The position numbers were made by a program, and so were the translations under genes. A stretch of DNA of 6,154 nucleotides from an uncultured Oscillospiraceae bacterium (GTDB lineage: Bacteria > Bacillota > Clostridia > Oscillospirales > Acutalibacteraceae): the NCBI GenBank assembly GCA_900555805.1, contig USMJ01000084.1:1-6154 (forward strand), written 5' to 3'. Under the pieces are notes generated by a model, which worked only from the letters and a program-made list of their open reading frames with translations, did no database searches and was not told the DNA's origin. The stretch's first letter is position 1; each line of letters opens with the position of its first letter. Shown one piece after another: positions 1-6,154 of the stretch.

Positions 1-2348
1 TTATATTTCACGCTCAGGGTCTCCTTGTTATATCTTGTTCCGCCGCAGACCTCGCAGGGAACATAGATATCCGCAAGAAAATGCATCTTGATCTTCACGA
101 TGCCGTCGCCCTGACACGCTTCGCATCTTCCGCCCTTGACATTGAACGAAAATCTGCCTGCGTTATAGCCGTGCATTTTTGCGTCCTGCGTGGCGGCGAA
201 CAGCTCTCTGATATCGTTGAAAACGCCCGTATAGGTCGCAGGGTTCGACCTCGGCGTTCTGCCGATCGGCGACTGGTCGATACTGATTATCTTGTCGAGA
301 TTTTCGACGCCCGTCATTCTGTCGAATGTTCCGGAGACCTTTCTCGAGCGGTTGAGCTTGTTTGAAAGCTCCTTGAATAGAATCTCGTTGACAAGCGACG
401 ACTTTCCCGAACCCGAAACGCCCGTCACGCAGACGAACTCGCCGAGCGGAATTTTGACATTGATATTTTTAAGATTATTCTGCCTTGCGCCGAAGATCTC
501 AAGAAATTTTCCGTTTCCGCTTCGTCTTTTTTCGGGTACGGGGATCTTTTTTCTTCCGCTTAGATACTGCCCGGTGATTGAGTTTTCGCAGGCTTTTATG
601 TCCTCCACCGTTCCGGCGCAGACGACCTCGCCGCCGTGAATTCCCGCTCCGGGACCTATATCGACGATGTAATCCGCCGCGTACATAGTATCTTCGTCAT
701 GTTCGACGACTATCAGTGTGTTTCCGATGTCGCGCAGATGTTTGAGCGTTTCAAGAAGTCTTGCGTTGTCCTTTTGGTGCAGACCGATGCTCGGCTCGTC
801 AAGGACATAGAGAACGCCCATGAGGGATGAGCCTATCTGGGTCGCAAGGCGGATTCGCTGGCTTTCGCCGCCCGAGAGCGTTCCCGACGAACGGGAGAGC
901 GAAAGATAGCTAAGTCCCACGCTTTCAAGGAAAGTCAGCCTTTCTCTTATCTCTTTGATTATCGGCTTGGCGATAAAATTCTGAGTCGGGGTGAGCGAGG
1001 CTTCAAGCGTTCCGACGAACTTTATCTCGTCACTGACGCTCATTTTGCAGACTTCGTATATATTTTTTCCGTTGACGGTAACGCTCAGGGCTTCCTTATT
1101 CAGTCTCGCGCCGCTGCATTCGGGGCATTCGTTGACGGTCATAAGCGATTCCATTTCGGTTCTTGATATTTCGCTCGTCGTCTCCTTATACCGTCTTTCG
1201 AGATTGTTGATTATGCCCTCAAAGGCGGTTTCGTATGTTCCGCCGCCGAATGAGGTCAGCCTTTGAAGCTTCATTTTTTCGCCGTTTGTGCCGTAAAGCA
1301 GAGCGTTCAGGGCTTCGTCCGACAGCTCGCATATCGGCGTGTCGAGCGAAAAGCCGTATTTGTCGGCAAGACCCTGGTAGTACATATTAGCAATAGTTCC
1401 GCCGTCGGTCTTTCTCCAGCCGTAGGCTCTTATCGCACCCTCGTTTATCGAAAGTCTTTCGTCAGGGATAACAAGGTCGGGGCTGAATTTCATATATACG
1501 CCGAGACCTGAACATTTCGGACAAGCGCCGAACGGATTGTTGAACGAAAACGTTCTCGGCGAGATTTCGCCCATGCTGACGCCGTGGTCAGGGCAGGCGT
1601 AATTCTGTGAAAACAGAAGCTCCTCACCGTCTATGACATCTATCAGAACAAGTCCGCCCGCAAGCTTCAGCGAAGTTTCAAGCGAGTCGACAAGCCTTGA
1701 GCGTATATCTTTTTTTATCACAAGTCTGTCGACAACGATTTCGATATTATGCTTTTGGTTTTTGTTGAGCTTTATCTTTTCGCCGAGATCGTAGACTATT
1801 CCGTCTATTCTCGCTCTGACAAAGCCCGATTTTCTTGCGCTTTCAAGCTCTTTAACATATTCGCCCTTTCTACCTCTGGCTATGGGCGACATGACCTGAA
1901 TCTTCGTCCCCTCGGGAAGCTCGAGTACCTTTTCAACTATATCGTCGACCGTCTGCTTCTTAATTTCCTTTCCGCACACGGGGCAGTGAGGCACTCCGAC
2001 CCGCGCGTACAGCAAACGGAAATAATCATATATTTCGGTTATCGTTCCCACTGTCGAACGGGGGTTCTTACTTGTGGTTTTTTGATCGATCGATATCGCC
2101 GGCGAGATGCCCTCGATGCTGTCAAGGTCGGGCTTTTCCATTTGGCCCAAGAACTGACGGGCGTAGGAGGACAGCGACTCGACATAGCGGCGCTGCCCCT
2201 CGGCGTATATCGTGTCAAAGGCAAGCGAGGATTTGCCCGAACCCGAAAGTCCCGTGAAAACAACAAGCTTATCTCTCGGGACGGTCACATTGACATTTTT
2301 CAGATTATGCTCCCTTGCTCCCTTGACAATTATTTCTTTCTGTGACAT
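1..2348 (-). CDS. uvrA: UvrA, excinuclease ABC subunit A (C-terminus cut by window edge)
   Basis: Damage-sensing ATPase of nucleotide excision repair; acts in the cytoplasm as a dimer that scans DNA and loads UvrB. I translated all 782 visible codons and found no stop or frameshift. Domains in order: first Walker [10 protein letters not shown] at residues 33-41; the UvrB-binding region around [11 protein letters not shown] (cysteines 122/125); first zinc module C252, H255, C276, C279; first ABC signature LSGGESQR at 491-498 with Walker B VLDEP ending at 519; second Walker [10 protein letters not shown] at 643-651; C-terminal zinc module C742, C745, C765, C768. The family is about 940 residues long, so roughly 160 residues, including the second signature and Walker B, lie outside the window. 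The ATG is 4 bases after the uvrB stop and is preceded by GAGAGG, so the two genes are translated from one message. Oddity: the second ligand of the first zinc module is His, not Cys. Identity is essentially certain. Confidence 0.98.
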   Translation of the reverse strand, partial: MSQKEIIVKGAREHNLKNVNVTVPRDKLVVFTGLSGSGKSSLAFDTIYAEGQRRYVESLSSYARQFLGQMEKPDLDSIEGISPAISIDQKTTSKNPRSTVGTITEIYDYFRLLYARVGVPHCPVCGKEIKKQTVDDIVEKVLELPEGTKIQVMSPIARGRKGEYVKELESARKSGFVRARIDGIVYDLGEKIKLNKNQKHNIEIVVDRLVIKKDIRSRLVDSLETSLKLAGGLVLIDVIDGEELLFSQNYACPDHGVSMGEISPRTFSFNNPFGACPKCSGLGVYMKFSPDLVIPDERLSINEGAIRAYGWRKTDGGTIANMYYQGLADKYGFSLDTPICELSDEALNALLYGTNGEKMKLQRLTSFGGGTYETAFEGIINNLERRYKETTSEISRTEMESLMTVNECPECSGARLNKEALSVTVNGKNIYEVCKMSVSDEIKFVGTLEASLTPTQNFIAKPIIKEIRERLTFLESVGLSYLSLSRSSGTLSGGESQRIRLATQIGSSLMGVLYVLDEPSIGLHQKDNARLLETLKHLRDIGNTLIVVEHDEDTMYAADYIVDIGPGAGIHGGEVVCAGTVEDIKACENSITGQYLSGRKKIPVPEKRRSGNGKFLEIFGARQNNLKNINVKIPLGEFVCVTGVSGSGKSSLVNEILFKELSNKLNRSRKVSGTFDRMTGVENLDKIISIDQSPIGRTPRSNPATYTGVFNDIRELFAATQDAKMHGYNAGRFSFNVKGGRCEACQGDGIVKIKMHFLADIYVPCEVCGGTRYNKETLSVKY

Positions 2349-2352
2349 TTTC

Positions 2353-4308
2353 TCAACCTCTCAACTTCTCTATCCTGTCTCGGAGATACGCCGCGTATTC
2401 AAATTCGAGCATCTTCGCCGCGGCTTTCATCTCCTTGCTCAGCTTCTCGATGAGCATATCTTTTTCTCTCTTTGTCATGTATTTTTCGTCCTGTTCGGAG
2501 CCGTCGTCATGCGTGGTTATCTCTATGATGTCGCGCACTTCTTTCTTGATCGTCTTCGGGACTATGCCGTGTTCTTCGTTGTAGCGCATCTGAATCTGCC
2601 GTCTGCGCTCTGTTTCGTTTATCGCTCTTTCCATCGACGGCGTGACCTCGTCGGCGTACATTATGACCTGACCGTCGGCGTTTCTCGCGGCTCTGCCTAT
2701 GGTCTGGACGAGGGCGGTCTCGCTTCTAAGGAAGCCCTCTTTATCGGCGTCCAGAATGGCGACGAGCGACACTTCGGGAATATCCAAGCCCTCGCGAAGA
2801 AGGTTTATTCCGACAAGGACGTCGAATTTTCCGAGCCGCAGGTTTCTGATGATCTCCATTCGCTCGATGGTGTCTATATCATAGTGCATATATCTGACTT
2901 TTATGCCGAGGTTTTCCATGTACGCGGTGAGGTCTTCTGCCATTTTCTTGGTCAGCGTGGTGACGAGGGTACGTTCGCCTTTGGCGGTTCTCTCATTTAT
3001 CTCCGAAACGAGATCGTCTATCTGACCCTCTGTCGGTTTGACGATGACTTCGGGATCGAGAAGTCCCGTCGGTCTGATAACCTGTTCGACCGTGTTCTGA
3101 CTTATCTCCCTTTCGAACGGACCCGGCGTTGCGCTGACGAATATTCTCTGATGCGTTTTGTTATAGAACTCGTCGAAGGTCAGCGGCCTGTTGTCATAGG
3201 CTGACGGAAGTCTGAAGCCGAAGTCTATAAGACTGTCCTTTCTCGCTCTGTCGCCTGCATACATTGCTCTGACCTGCGGCAGGGTAACGTGTGATTCATC
3301 GACGAACAGAATAAAGTCATCGGGGAAGTAGTCAAGCAGCGTAAACGGAGCTTCGCCCGGCTTTCTTCCCGACATTATCCGCGAATAGTTCTCGATGCCC
3401 TTGCAGAAGCCTGTTTCCCTGAGCATTTCTATATCGTATTCCGTTCTCTGCTTTATGCGCTCGGCTTCAAGAAGCTTACCTTGGGACATGAACTCGTTAT
3501 ACCTGTTCTCCGCTTCTTCCTTGATCTCCTGCAACGCCTTTTCCATTTTATCCGGAGAAACGACATAGTGAGACGCGGGATATATCGCAACATGAGAGAG
3601 AGTCCCCTTGACTTCGCCCGTCAGCGCGTTTATCTCGCTTATTCTGTCGATCTCATCGCCGAAAAACTCGACTCTGATCGCGTTATCGTTCGAGTACACA
3701 GGAAAAATCTCGACAGTATCTCCCCGTACCCTGAATTTGTTTCTCGTGAAATTGACGTCGTTTCGGTCGTATTGGATCTCGACGAGCTTCTGAATGAGCT
3801 CTTCTCTCGATTTTTCCATGCCTTGGCGCAGTGAGATGACCATGCTTCGGTAGTCGATGGGGTCGCCGAGGGAGTAGATACACGACACGCTCGCGACGAT
3901 TATAACGTCGCGTCTTTCGGAGAGTGCGGAGGTCGCCGAGTGACGGAGCTTGTCAATTTCATCGTTGACGGCGGAGTCCTTTTCGATATATGTGTCCGTT
4001 GTCGGAATGTACGCCTCGGGTTGATAGTAGTCGTAGTATGAGACGAAGTATTCGACCGAGTTCTCGGGGAAAAATTCTTTGAACTCGGAGCAAAGCTGAG
4101 CCGCAAGGGTCTTGTTATGCGCCAAAACAAGCGTCGGGCGGTTGAGCTTCTCGATGACGTTCGCCATGGTGAAGGTCTTGCCCGAACCTGTGACGCCTAA
4201 GAGGATCTGCTCTGTGCAACCTCTGTTCACGCCGTCGACAAGGGCGGCTATAGCCTCGGGCTGGTCGCCTGTCGGTTTATAGTCTGAAACCAACTTGAAT
4301 TTATCCAA
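2353..4308 (-). CDS. uvrB: UvrB, excinuclease ABC subunit B (TTG start)
   Basis: Lesion-verifying helicase-like subunit of nucleotide excision repair; receives DNA from UvrA and positions UvrC for the two incisions. From the TTG start it has 651 residues, close to the usual 650-680. In that numbering: Walker A GVTGSGKT at 38-45; the beta-hairpin that clamps [17 protein letters not shown], from 87; the domain that contacts UvrA around 150-250; motif II DESH at 337-340; SATPGP at 392-397; [15 protein letters not shown] from 498; motif [11 protein letters not shown] at 535-543; and a C-terminal UVR motif ([20 protein letters not shown]) that in the family binds UvrC. The frame also stays open to a GTG at 4317, but that GTG lies inside the Shine-Dalgarno GGGGTGAT. 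The TTG at 4308 has an 8-base spacer from GGGG and gives an N-terminus [17 protein letters not shown] like that of B. subtilis UvrB. It is the first gene of the uvrBA operon, under a LexA box. Confidence 0.97.
   Translation of the reverse strand: MDKFKLVSDYKPTGDQPEAIAALVDGVNRGCTEQILLGVTGSGKTFTMANVIEKLNRPTLVLAHNKTLAAQLCSEFKEFFPENSVEYFVSYYDYYQPEAYIPTTDTYIEKDSAVNDEIDKLRHSATSALSERRDVIIVASVSCIYSLGDPIDYRSMVISLRQGMEKSREELIQKLVEIQYDRNDVNFTRNKFRVRGDTVEIFPVYSNDNAIRVEFFGDEIDRISEINALTGEVKGTLSHVAIYPASHYVVSPDKMEKALQEIKEEAENRYNEFMSQGKLLEAERIKQRTEYDIEMLRETGFCKGIENYSRIMSGRKPGEAPFTLLDYFPDDFILFVDESHVTLPQVRAMYAGDRARKDSLIDFGFRLPSAYDNRPLTFDEFYNKTHQRIFVSATPGPFEREISQNTVEQVIRPTGLLDPEVIVKPTEGQIDDLVSEINERTAKGERTLVTTLTKKMAEDLTAYMENLGIKVRYMHYDIDTIERMEIIRNLRLGKFDVLVGINLLREGLDIPEVSLVAILDADKEGFLRSETALVQTIGRAARNADGQVIMYADEVTPSMERAINETERRRQIQMRYNEEHGIVPKTIKKEVRDIIEITTHDDGSEQDEKYMTKREKDMLIEKLSKEMKAAAKMLEFEYAAYLRDRIEKLRG
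2357..2362 (-). promoter_or_regulatory. Ribosome binding site of uvrA
   Basis: The minus strand reads GAGAGG, 8 bases before the ATG at 2348. The site lies within the last codons of uvrB (Leu-Arg-Gly before the TGA). Ribosomes ending uvrB therefore terminate right beside the uvrA start, which fits translational coupling of the two subunits. Confidence 0.75.
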
Positions 4309-4312
4309 ATAT

Positions 4313-4320
4313 ATCACCCC
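4313..4320 (-). promoter_or_regulatory. Ribosome binding site of uvrB, decides the TTG start
   Basis: The minus strand reads GGGGTGAT, matching 7 of 8 bases of the GAGGTGAT stretch complementary to the 3' end of 16S rRNA. Eight bases separate GGGG from the TTG at 4308. A start at the in-frame GTG (4317-4315) would use bases of this same site and leave no spacer, so TTG is the better start. Confidence 0.75.
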
Positions 4321-4340
4321 ACTCGCAAAATCACTAACTG

Positions 4341-4369
4341 ATTATAACAGATTATATTTTAAATGTAAA
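4341..4369 (-). promoter_or_regulatory. Sigma-A promoter of the uvrBA operon
   Basis: On the minus strand, -35 TTTACA (4369-4364, 5 of 6 consensus) and -10 TATAAT (4346-4341, 6 of 6) are separated by exactly 17 bases. The predicted transcription start is near 4334, giving a leader of about 26 bases before the TTG. A second TATAAT at 4356-4351 lies in the spacer but has only CTTTTT at the -35 distance, so it is the poorer candidate. Confidence 0.82.
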
Positions 4370-4377
4370 CAGTAAAA

Positions 4378-4391
4378 AGAACATTTGTTTG
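4378..4391 (-). promoter_or_regulatory. LexA (DinR) SOS box upstream of uvrBA
   Basis: The minus strand reads CAAACAAATGTTCT. Against the Firmicute LexA consensus CGAACRNRYGTTYC it matches 12 of 14 positions; the mismatches are position 2 (A for G) and the last base (T for C). It sits 8 bp upstream of the uvrB -35 element. uvrBA is a known LexA-repressed operon in Bacillus, so damage-induced derepression is expected. It is 34 bp from the -35 of the divergent promoter, so an effect on that gene is less likely. Confidence 0.72.
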
Positions 4392-4425
4392 AAAAGATTT
4401 GGAAGTTTGAACGCGGCTTATCCGA

Positions 4426-4454
4426 TTGACAAAATACGCGAATCAATATATAAT
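4426..4454 (+). promoter_or_regulatory. Consensus sigma-A promoter of the acyltransferase pair
   Basis: TTGACA at 4426-4431 and TATAAT at 4449-4454 are both perfect hexamers with a 17-base spacer. The predicted transcription start is near 4461, leaving a leader of about 40 bases before the GTG at 4500. It shows that codons upstream of about 4461, although in an open frame back to 4389, are not part of the gene. Confidence 0.88.
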
Positions 4455-4462
4455 GAATCAAC

Positions 4463-4482
4463 AATATATAATTGTATATATT
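4463..4482. repeat. AT-only inverted repeat in the leader, just before the ribosome binding site
   Basis: AATATATA (4463-4470), loop ATTG, TATATATT (4475-4482): a perfect 8-bp inverted repeat. It begins at or within a few bases of the predicted transcription start and ends 3 bases before GGGG of the ribosome binding site. It could be a weak 5' RNA hairpin or a DNA operator; an all A/T composition also makes chance plausible. Confidence 0.45.
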
Positions 4483-4485
4483 ATT

Positions 4486-4491
4486 GGGGTG
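4486..4491 (+). promoter_or_regulatory. Ribosome binding site of the hexapeptide acyltransferase
   Basis: GGGGTG resembles the uvrB site. Its GGGG is 10 bases before the GTG at 4500 and only 4 before the TTG at 4494, favouring the GTG start; an ATT at 4497 would have a 7-base spacer but is a rare initiator. Confidence 0.6.
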
Positions 4492-4499
4492 TGTTGATT

Positions 4500-5327
4500 G
4501 TGGTAAGAATTGAGAATTTCGATGACATCGGCTCGCTTTGCGACGGGAATGTCATTGTTGTAAACAAAGAGAAATCAATTATGAAAAACAGCGCTTTCAC
4601 TTTTAACGGAAAGCGGAACATTGTTTTTATTGAAGACGGAGCACGCATATCGCGAAGCAAAATTAACTTTAACGGCGACGACAGCGTTTTATATATTAGT
4701 TCGGGGTACAATGAATGCTTTCTGAATTTCAATATTAACAATAAAAGCGCAGTATACATCGGCAGGGACTCGTATTATAACGGAGCGATAACCGCTATCA
4801 CATCCGAGGGTCAGAGCATTATAATCGGCAACAGAGGTCTGTTTTCATACGGCATATCAATAAGGACAGCCGACCCTCACCTGATATACGATATCGGAAC
4901 AGGAAACAGAATCAATCCGTCAAAGTCGGTCGTCATCGGCGATCATGTCTGGATCGGACAGAACGTTTTAATTTTAAAAGGTACTCATGTGGGTTCCGGC
5001 GCGATTATCGGTGCTGCCGCCGTTGTTTCGGGCAAGAAAATAGGTTCAAACACAGTTTGGGCAGGCAATCCGGCGAGAAAGCTCAAAAGCGGCGTTTTCT
5101 TTGACAGACAATGCGTTCACCAATGGAATGAAGAACAAACTCTTAAAAATAATCATTCCGATAACGACACAACCGTTTTCGGAAAAGAGAGAACAGATGT
5201 TATTGACACCCAAAAGCTTTGCGATGAGCTATACAAAGCGCACACAGCAGAAGAAAAACTTTCGATTATCAAACGGGACTTGGCCGACAATAGGGCTAAA
5301 GACAGATTCTATATTGAGGATTGTTAA
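4500..5327 (+). CDS. Hexapeptide-repeat (left-handed beta-helix) O-acyltransferase
   Basis: Probably transfers an acetyl or other acyl group from CoA to a hydroxyl of a sugar or glycan precursor in the cytoplasm. It has 275 residues from the GTG chosen here; no signal peptide or membrane segment is visible. Residues about 1-85 have irregular beta-helix-like turns. The core follows: ISIRTADPHLIYD with the likely catalytic His127, then RINPSKSVVIGDHVWIG (D148-G153), NVLILKGTHVGSGAIIGAAAVVS, and the closing AGNPAR at 188-193. This arrangement is typical of capsule and polysaccharide O-acetyltransferases of the WbbJ/NodL/sialic-acid O-acetyltransferase type. Residues about 202-275 form a charged tail (ends RFYIEDC) that I cannot assign. 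The frame is open to a TTG at 4389, but the promoter lies inside that extension. Base composition is uneven: 20 of 60 G/C at 4561-4620 and 34 of 60 at 4981-5040. It is followed after 28 bases by a membrane acyltransferase gene. The family is sure; the substrate is unknown. Confidence 0.9.
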   Translation: MVRIENFDDIGSLCDGNVIVVNKEKSIMKNSAFTFNGKRNIVFIEDGARISRSKINFNGDDSVLYISSGYNECFLNFNINNKSAVYIGRDSYYNGAITAITSEGQSIIIGNRGLFSYGISIRTADPHLIYDIGTGNRINPSKSVVIGDHVWIGQNVLILKGTHVGSGAIIGAAAVVSGKKIGSNTVWAGNPARKLKSGVFFDRQCVHQWNEEQTLKNNHSDNDTTVFGKERTDVIDTQKLCDELYKAHTAEEKLSIIKRDLADNRAKDRFYIEDC

Positions 5328-5344
5328 ATCATAATTTTAATATT

Positions 5345-5349
5345 GAGGT
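5345..5349 (+). promoter_or_regulatory. Ribosome binding site of the membrane acyltransferase
   Basis: GAGGT, with 7 bases between GAGG and the ATG at 5356. It supports this ATG over the in-frame ATG at 5368, for which the spacer would be 19 bases. Confidence 0.75.
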
Positions 5350-5355
5350 ATTTAT

Positions 5356-6154
5356 ATGTTAGTTTTCATGTTCATTCTTATCGCGATCATCTTTGTCGGT
5401 ATTCAGACGGCAGGTAAAGACGAGTTTTATTCCGACTACTGCTCGCCGAAGCAAACGACGGCGATAAACGGAATATTTGTCGTTTTGGTGTTCTTCACCC
5501 ATGTCGCGCAGTATCTGAAGCTGACCGATCCGCTGACGACGCCTTATATGTCATTCAAAAAGTATATGGCTCAGCTCGTTGTTGTCACTTTCCTTTTCTA
5601 TTCGGGCTACGGTATGACGGAGTCTATCAAGAGGAAGGGAACGGATTATGTTAAGGGCATCCCGACCAAGAGACTTTTCAGAATCTGGTATCATTTCGCT
5701 ATCGCCGTATCGCTGTTTGTTATATGGAATCTGATATTTGACAAAAGCTATCCGATTTCGAAAATGCTTCTCGCTTACACCGGCTGGACAAGTATCGGAA
5801 ACAGCGACTGGTATATGCTGGCGACATTCGTTCTGTATATCTGTATGTTCATCGCGTTTATGATCTTCAGAAAATCCAAGGTTGCCGCCGTTATTCTTAC
5901 GTCGCTTCTGTGTTTCGCTTTTATCATGTTCCAGAGGAAAATGGGAAGACCCGGCTACTGCTACAACACGATGATGTGCTTCCCTGCCGGTATGTTTTTC
6001 TCGCTTATCAAGCCGTATTTTGACAAGCTGTTTCTCAAGAACGATATTATATGGGTACTCGGACTCGGTGCTTCTTTCGGCTTATTCTATTACTTCGGAA
6101 CTCTCAGGGGCAAGTCGGTTATATTCTATACGCTTTGGGCGTTGTTCGCGGCGG
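5356..6154 (+). CDS. Acyltransferase-3 family membrane protein (OafA/YrhL-like), C-terminus cut by window edge
   Basis: An integral membrane protein predicted to move acyl groups onto extracytoplasmic or lipid-linked glycans. The frame is open for 266 codons to the right edge; family members usually have about 330-400 residues, so roughly a quarter to a third is missing. Hydrophobic segments: about 2-19, 37-55, 71-88, 113-128, 153-171, 176-192, 205-218 and 231-247. Family hallmarks: TTAINGIFVVLVFFTHV with the conserved His at 49 (equivalent to the LRGIA...H motif), FYSGYGM at 81-87, a basic loop ending KRLFRIW at 105-111, and SDWYMLATFVLYI from 150, matching the tryptophan-aromatic motif of the later helices. 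It lies 28 bases after the hexapeptide acyltransferase gene with no terminator or separate promoter seen, so co-transcription is likely. The substrate cannot be read from the sequence; a general surface-polysaccharide or teichoic acid modifier is an inference. Confidence 0.88.
   Translation, partial: MLVFMFILIAIIFVGIQTAGKDEFYSDYCSPKQTTAINGIFVVLVFFTHVAQYLKLTDPLTTPYMSFKKYMAQLVVVTFLFYSGYGMTESIKRKGTDYVKGIPTKRLFRIWYHFAIAVSLFVIWNLIFDKSYPISKMLLAYTGWTSIGNSDWYMLATFVLYICMFIAFMIFRKSKVAAVILTSLLCFAFIMFQRKMGRPGYCYNTMMCFPAGMFFSLIKPYFDKLFLKNDIIWVLGLGASFGLFYYFGTLRGKSVIFYTLWALFAA

Noticed and set aside
1105..1116. C-x2-C pair (CPEC) in UvrA as a further zinc finger.
   Set aside because: It is a single pair without a partner nearby; a cysteine pair at this position is an ordinary feature of UvrA and is not one of the known zinc modules.
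1749..2345. A 198-codon open frame on the plus strand opposite the 5' part of uvrA.
   Set aside because: It is fully covered by the continuous UvrA reading frame with Walker A and other family motifs; its product shows no domain.
2212..3204. A 330-codon open frame on the plus strand, opposite uvrB and the start of uvrA.
   Set aside because: It lies antisense to verified uvrB/uvrA codons, crosses their boundary, has no ribosome binding site I can see and no recognisable domain. It is a by-product of codon use on the other strand.
4351..4379. Alternative uvrB promoter using the second TATAAT at 4351-4356.
   Set aside because: The hexamer 17 bases upstream is CTTTTT, a poor -35, whereas the TATAAT at 4341-4346 pairs with TTTACA at exactly 17 bases.
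4389..4499. In-frame upstream extension of the hexapeptide acyltransferase from a TTG at 4389.
   Set aside because: The extension overlaps the LexA box and contains a perfect promoter whose start is predicted near 4461, and no Shine-Dalgarno precedes the TTG. Residues encoded there resemble nothing in the family.
4481..4759. A 92-codon minus-strand open frame opposite the acyltransferase start.
   Set aside because: It is antisense to the conserved gene and its promoter region, with no family resemblance.
5328..5355. Possible terminator or separate promoter between the two acyltransferase genes.
   Set aside because: The 28-base gap is AT-rich but has no GC-rich stem, no T-run after a stem and no -35/-10 pair; only the GAGGT ribosome binding site is supported.

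Overview
The window looks like a chromosomal segment of a Clostridia-type Firmicute. This is an inference from three things: the uvrB-then-uvrA gene order in one operon, a DinR/LexA-type SOS box (GAAC-N4-GTTC style) rather than the enterobacterial CTG-N10-CAG type, and TTG/GTG start codons with Shine-Dalgarno sequences extending into GGGGTGAT. I cannot name a genus.

Left part (1 to about 4391, minus strand): a two-gene nucleotide excision repair operon. uvrB (start TTG at 4308, stop at 2353) is complete. uvrA (start at 2348, only 4 bases after the uvrB stop) runs off the left edge; 782 codons are visible, with no stop or frameshift, ending inside the C-terminal zinc module. UvrA finds DNA damage as a dimer and loads UvrB, which verifies the lesion and recruits the UvrC nuclease. 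A sigma-A promoter (TTTACA-17-TATAAT) and a 12-of-14 match to the Firmicute LexA box just upstream of its -35 indicate SOS control.

Middle (4309 to 4499): a compact divergent control region. After the uvrB promoter and LexA box comes a perfect-consensus promoter (TTGACA-17-TATAAT) firing to the right, then an AT-only inverted repeat in the predicted leader and a GGGGTG ribosome binding site.

Right part (4500 to 6154, plus strand): two genes 28 bases apart, probably one transcript. The first encodes a soluble left-handed beta-helix (hexapeptide-repeat) acyltransferase of the O-acetyltransferase type with an unassigned C-terminal tail. The second encodes a multi-pass membrane protein of the acyltransferase-3 (OafA/YrhL-like) family, cut by the right edge. 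Together they suggest acylation of a cell-surface glycan; the substrate is not visible.

I found no RNA gene, mobile element, CRISPR array or convincing terminator. I see no clearly new system. The items most worth checking are the control region, the start-codon corrections, the C-x2-H variant in UvrA and the paired acyltransferases.
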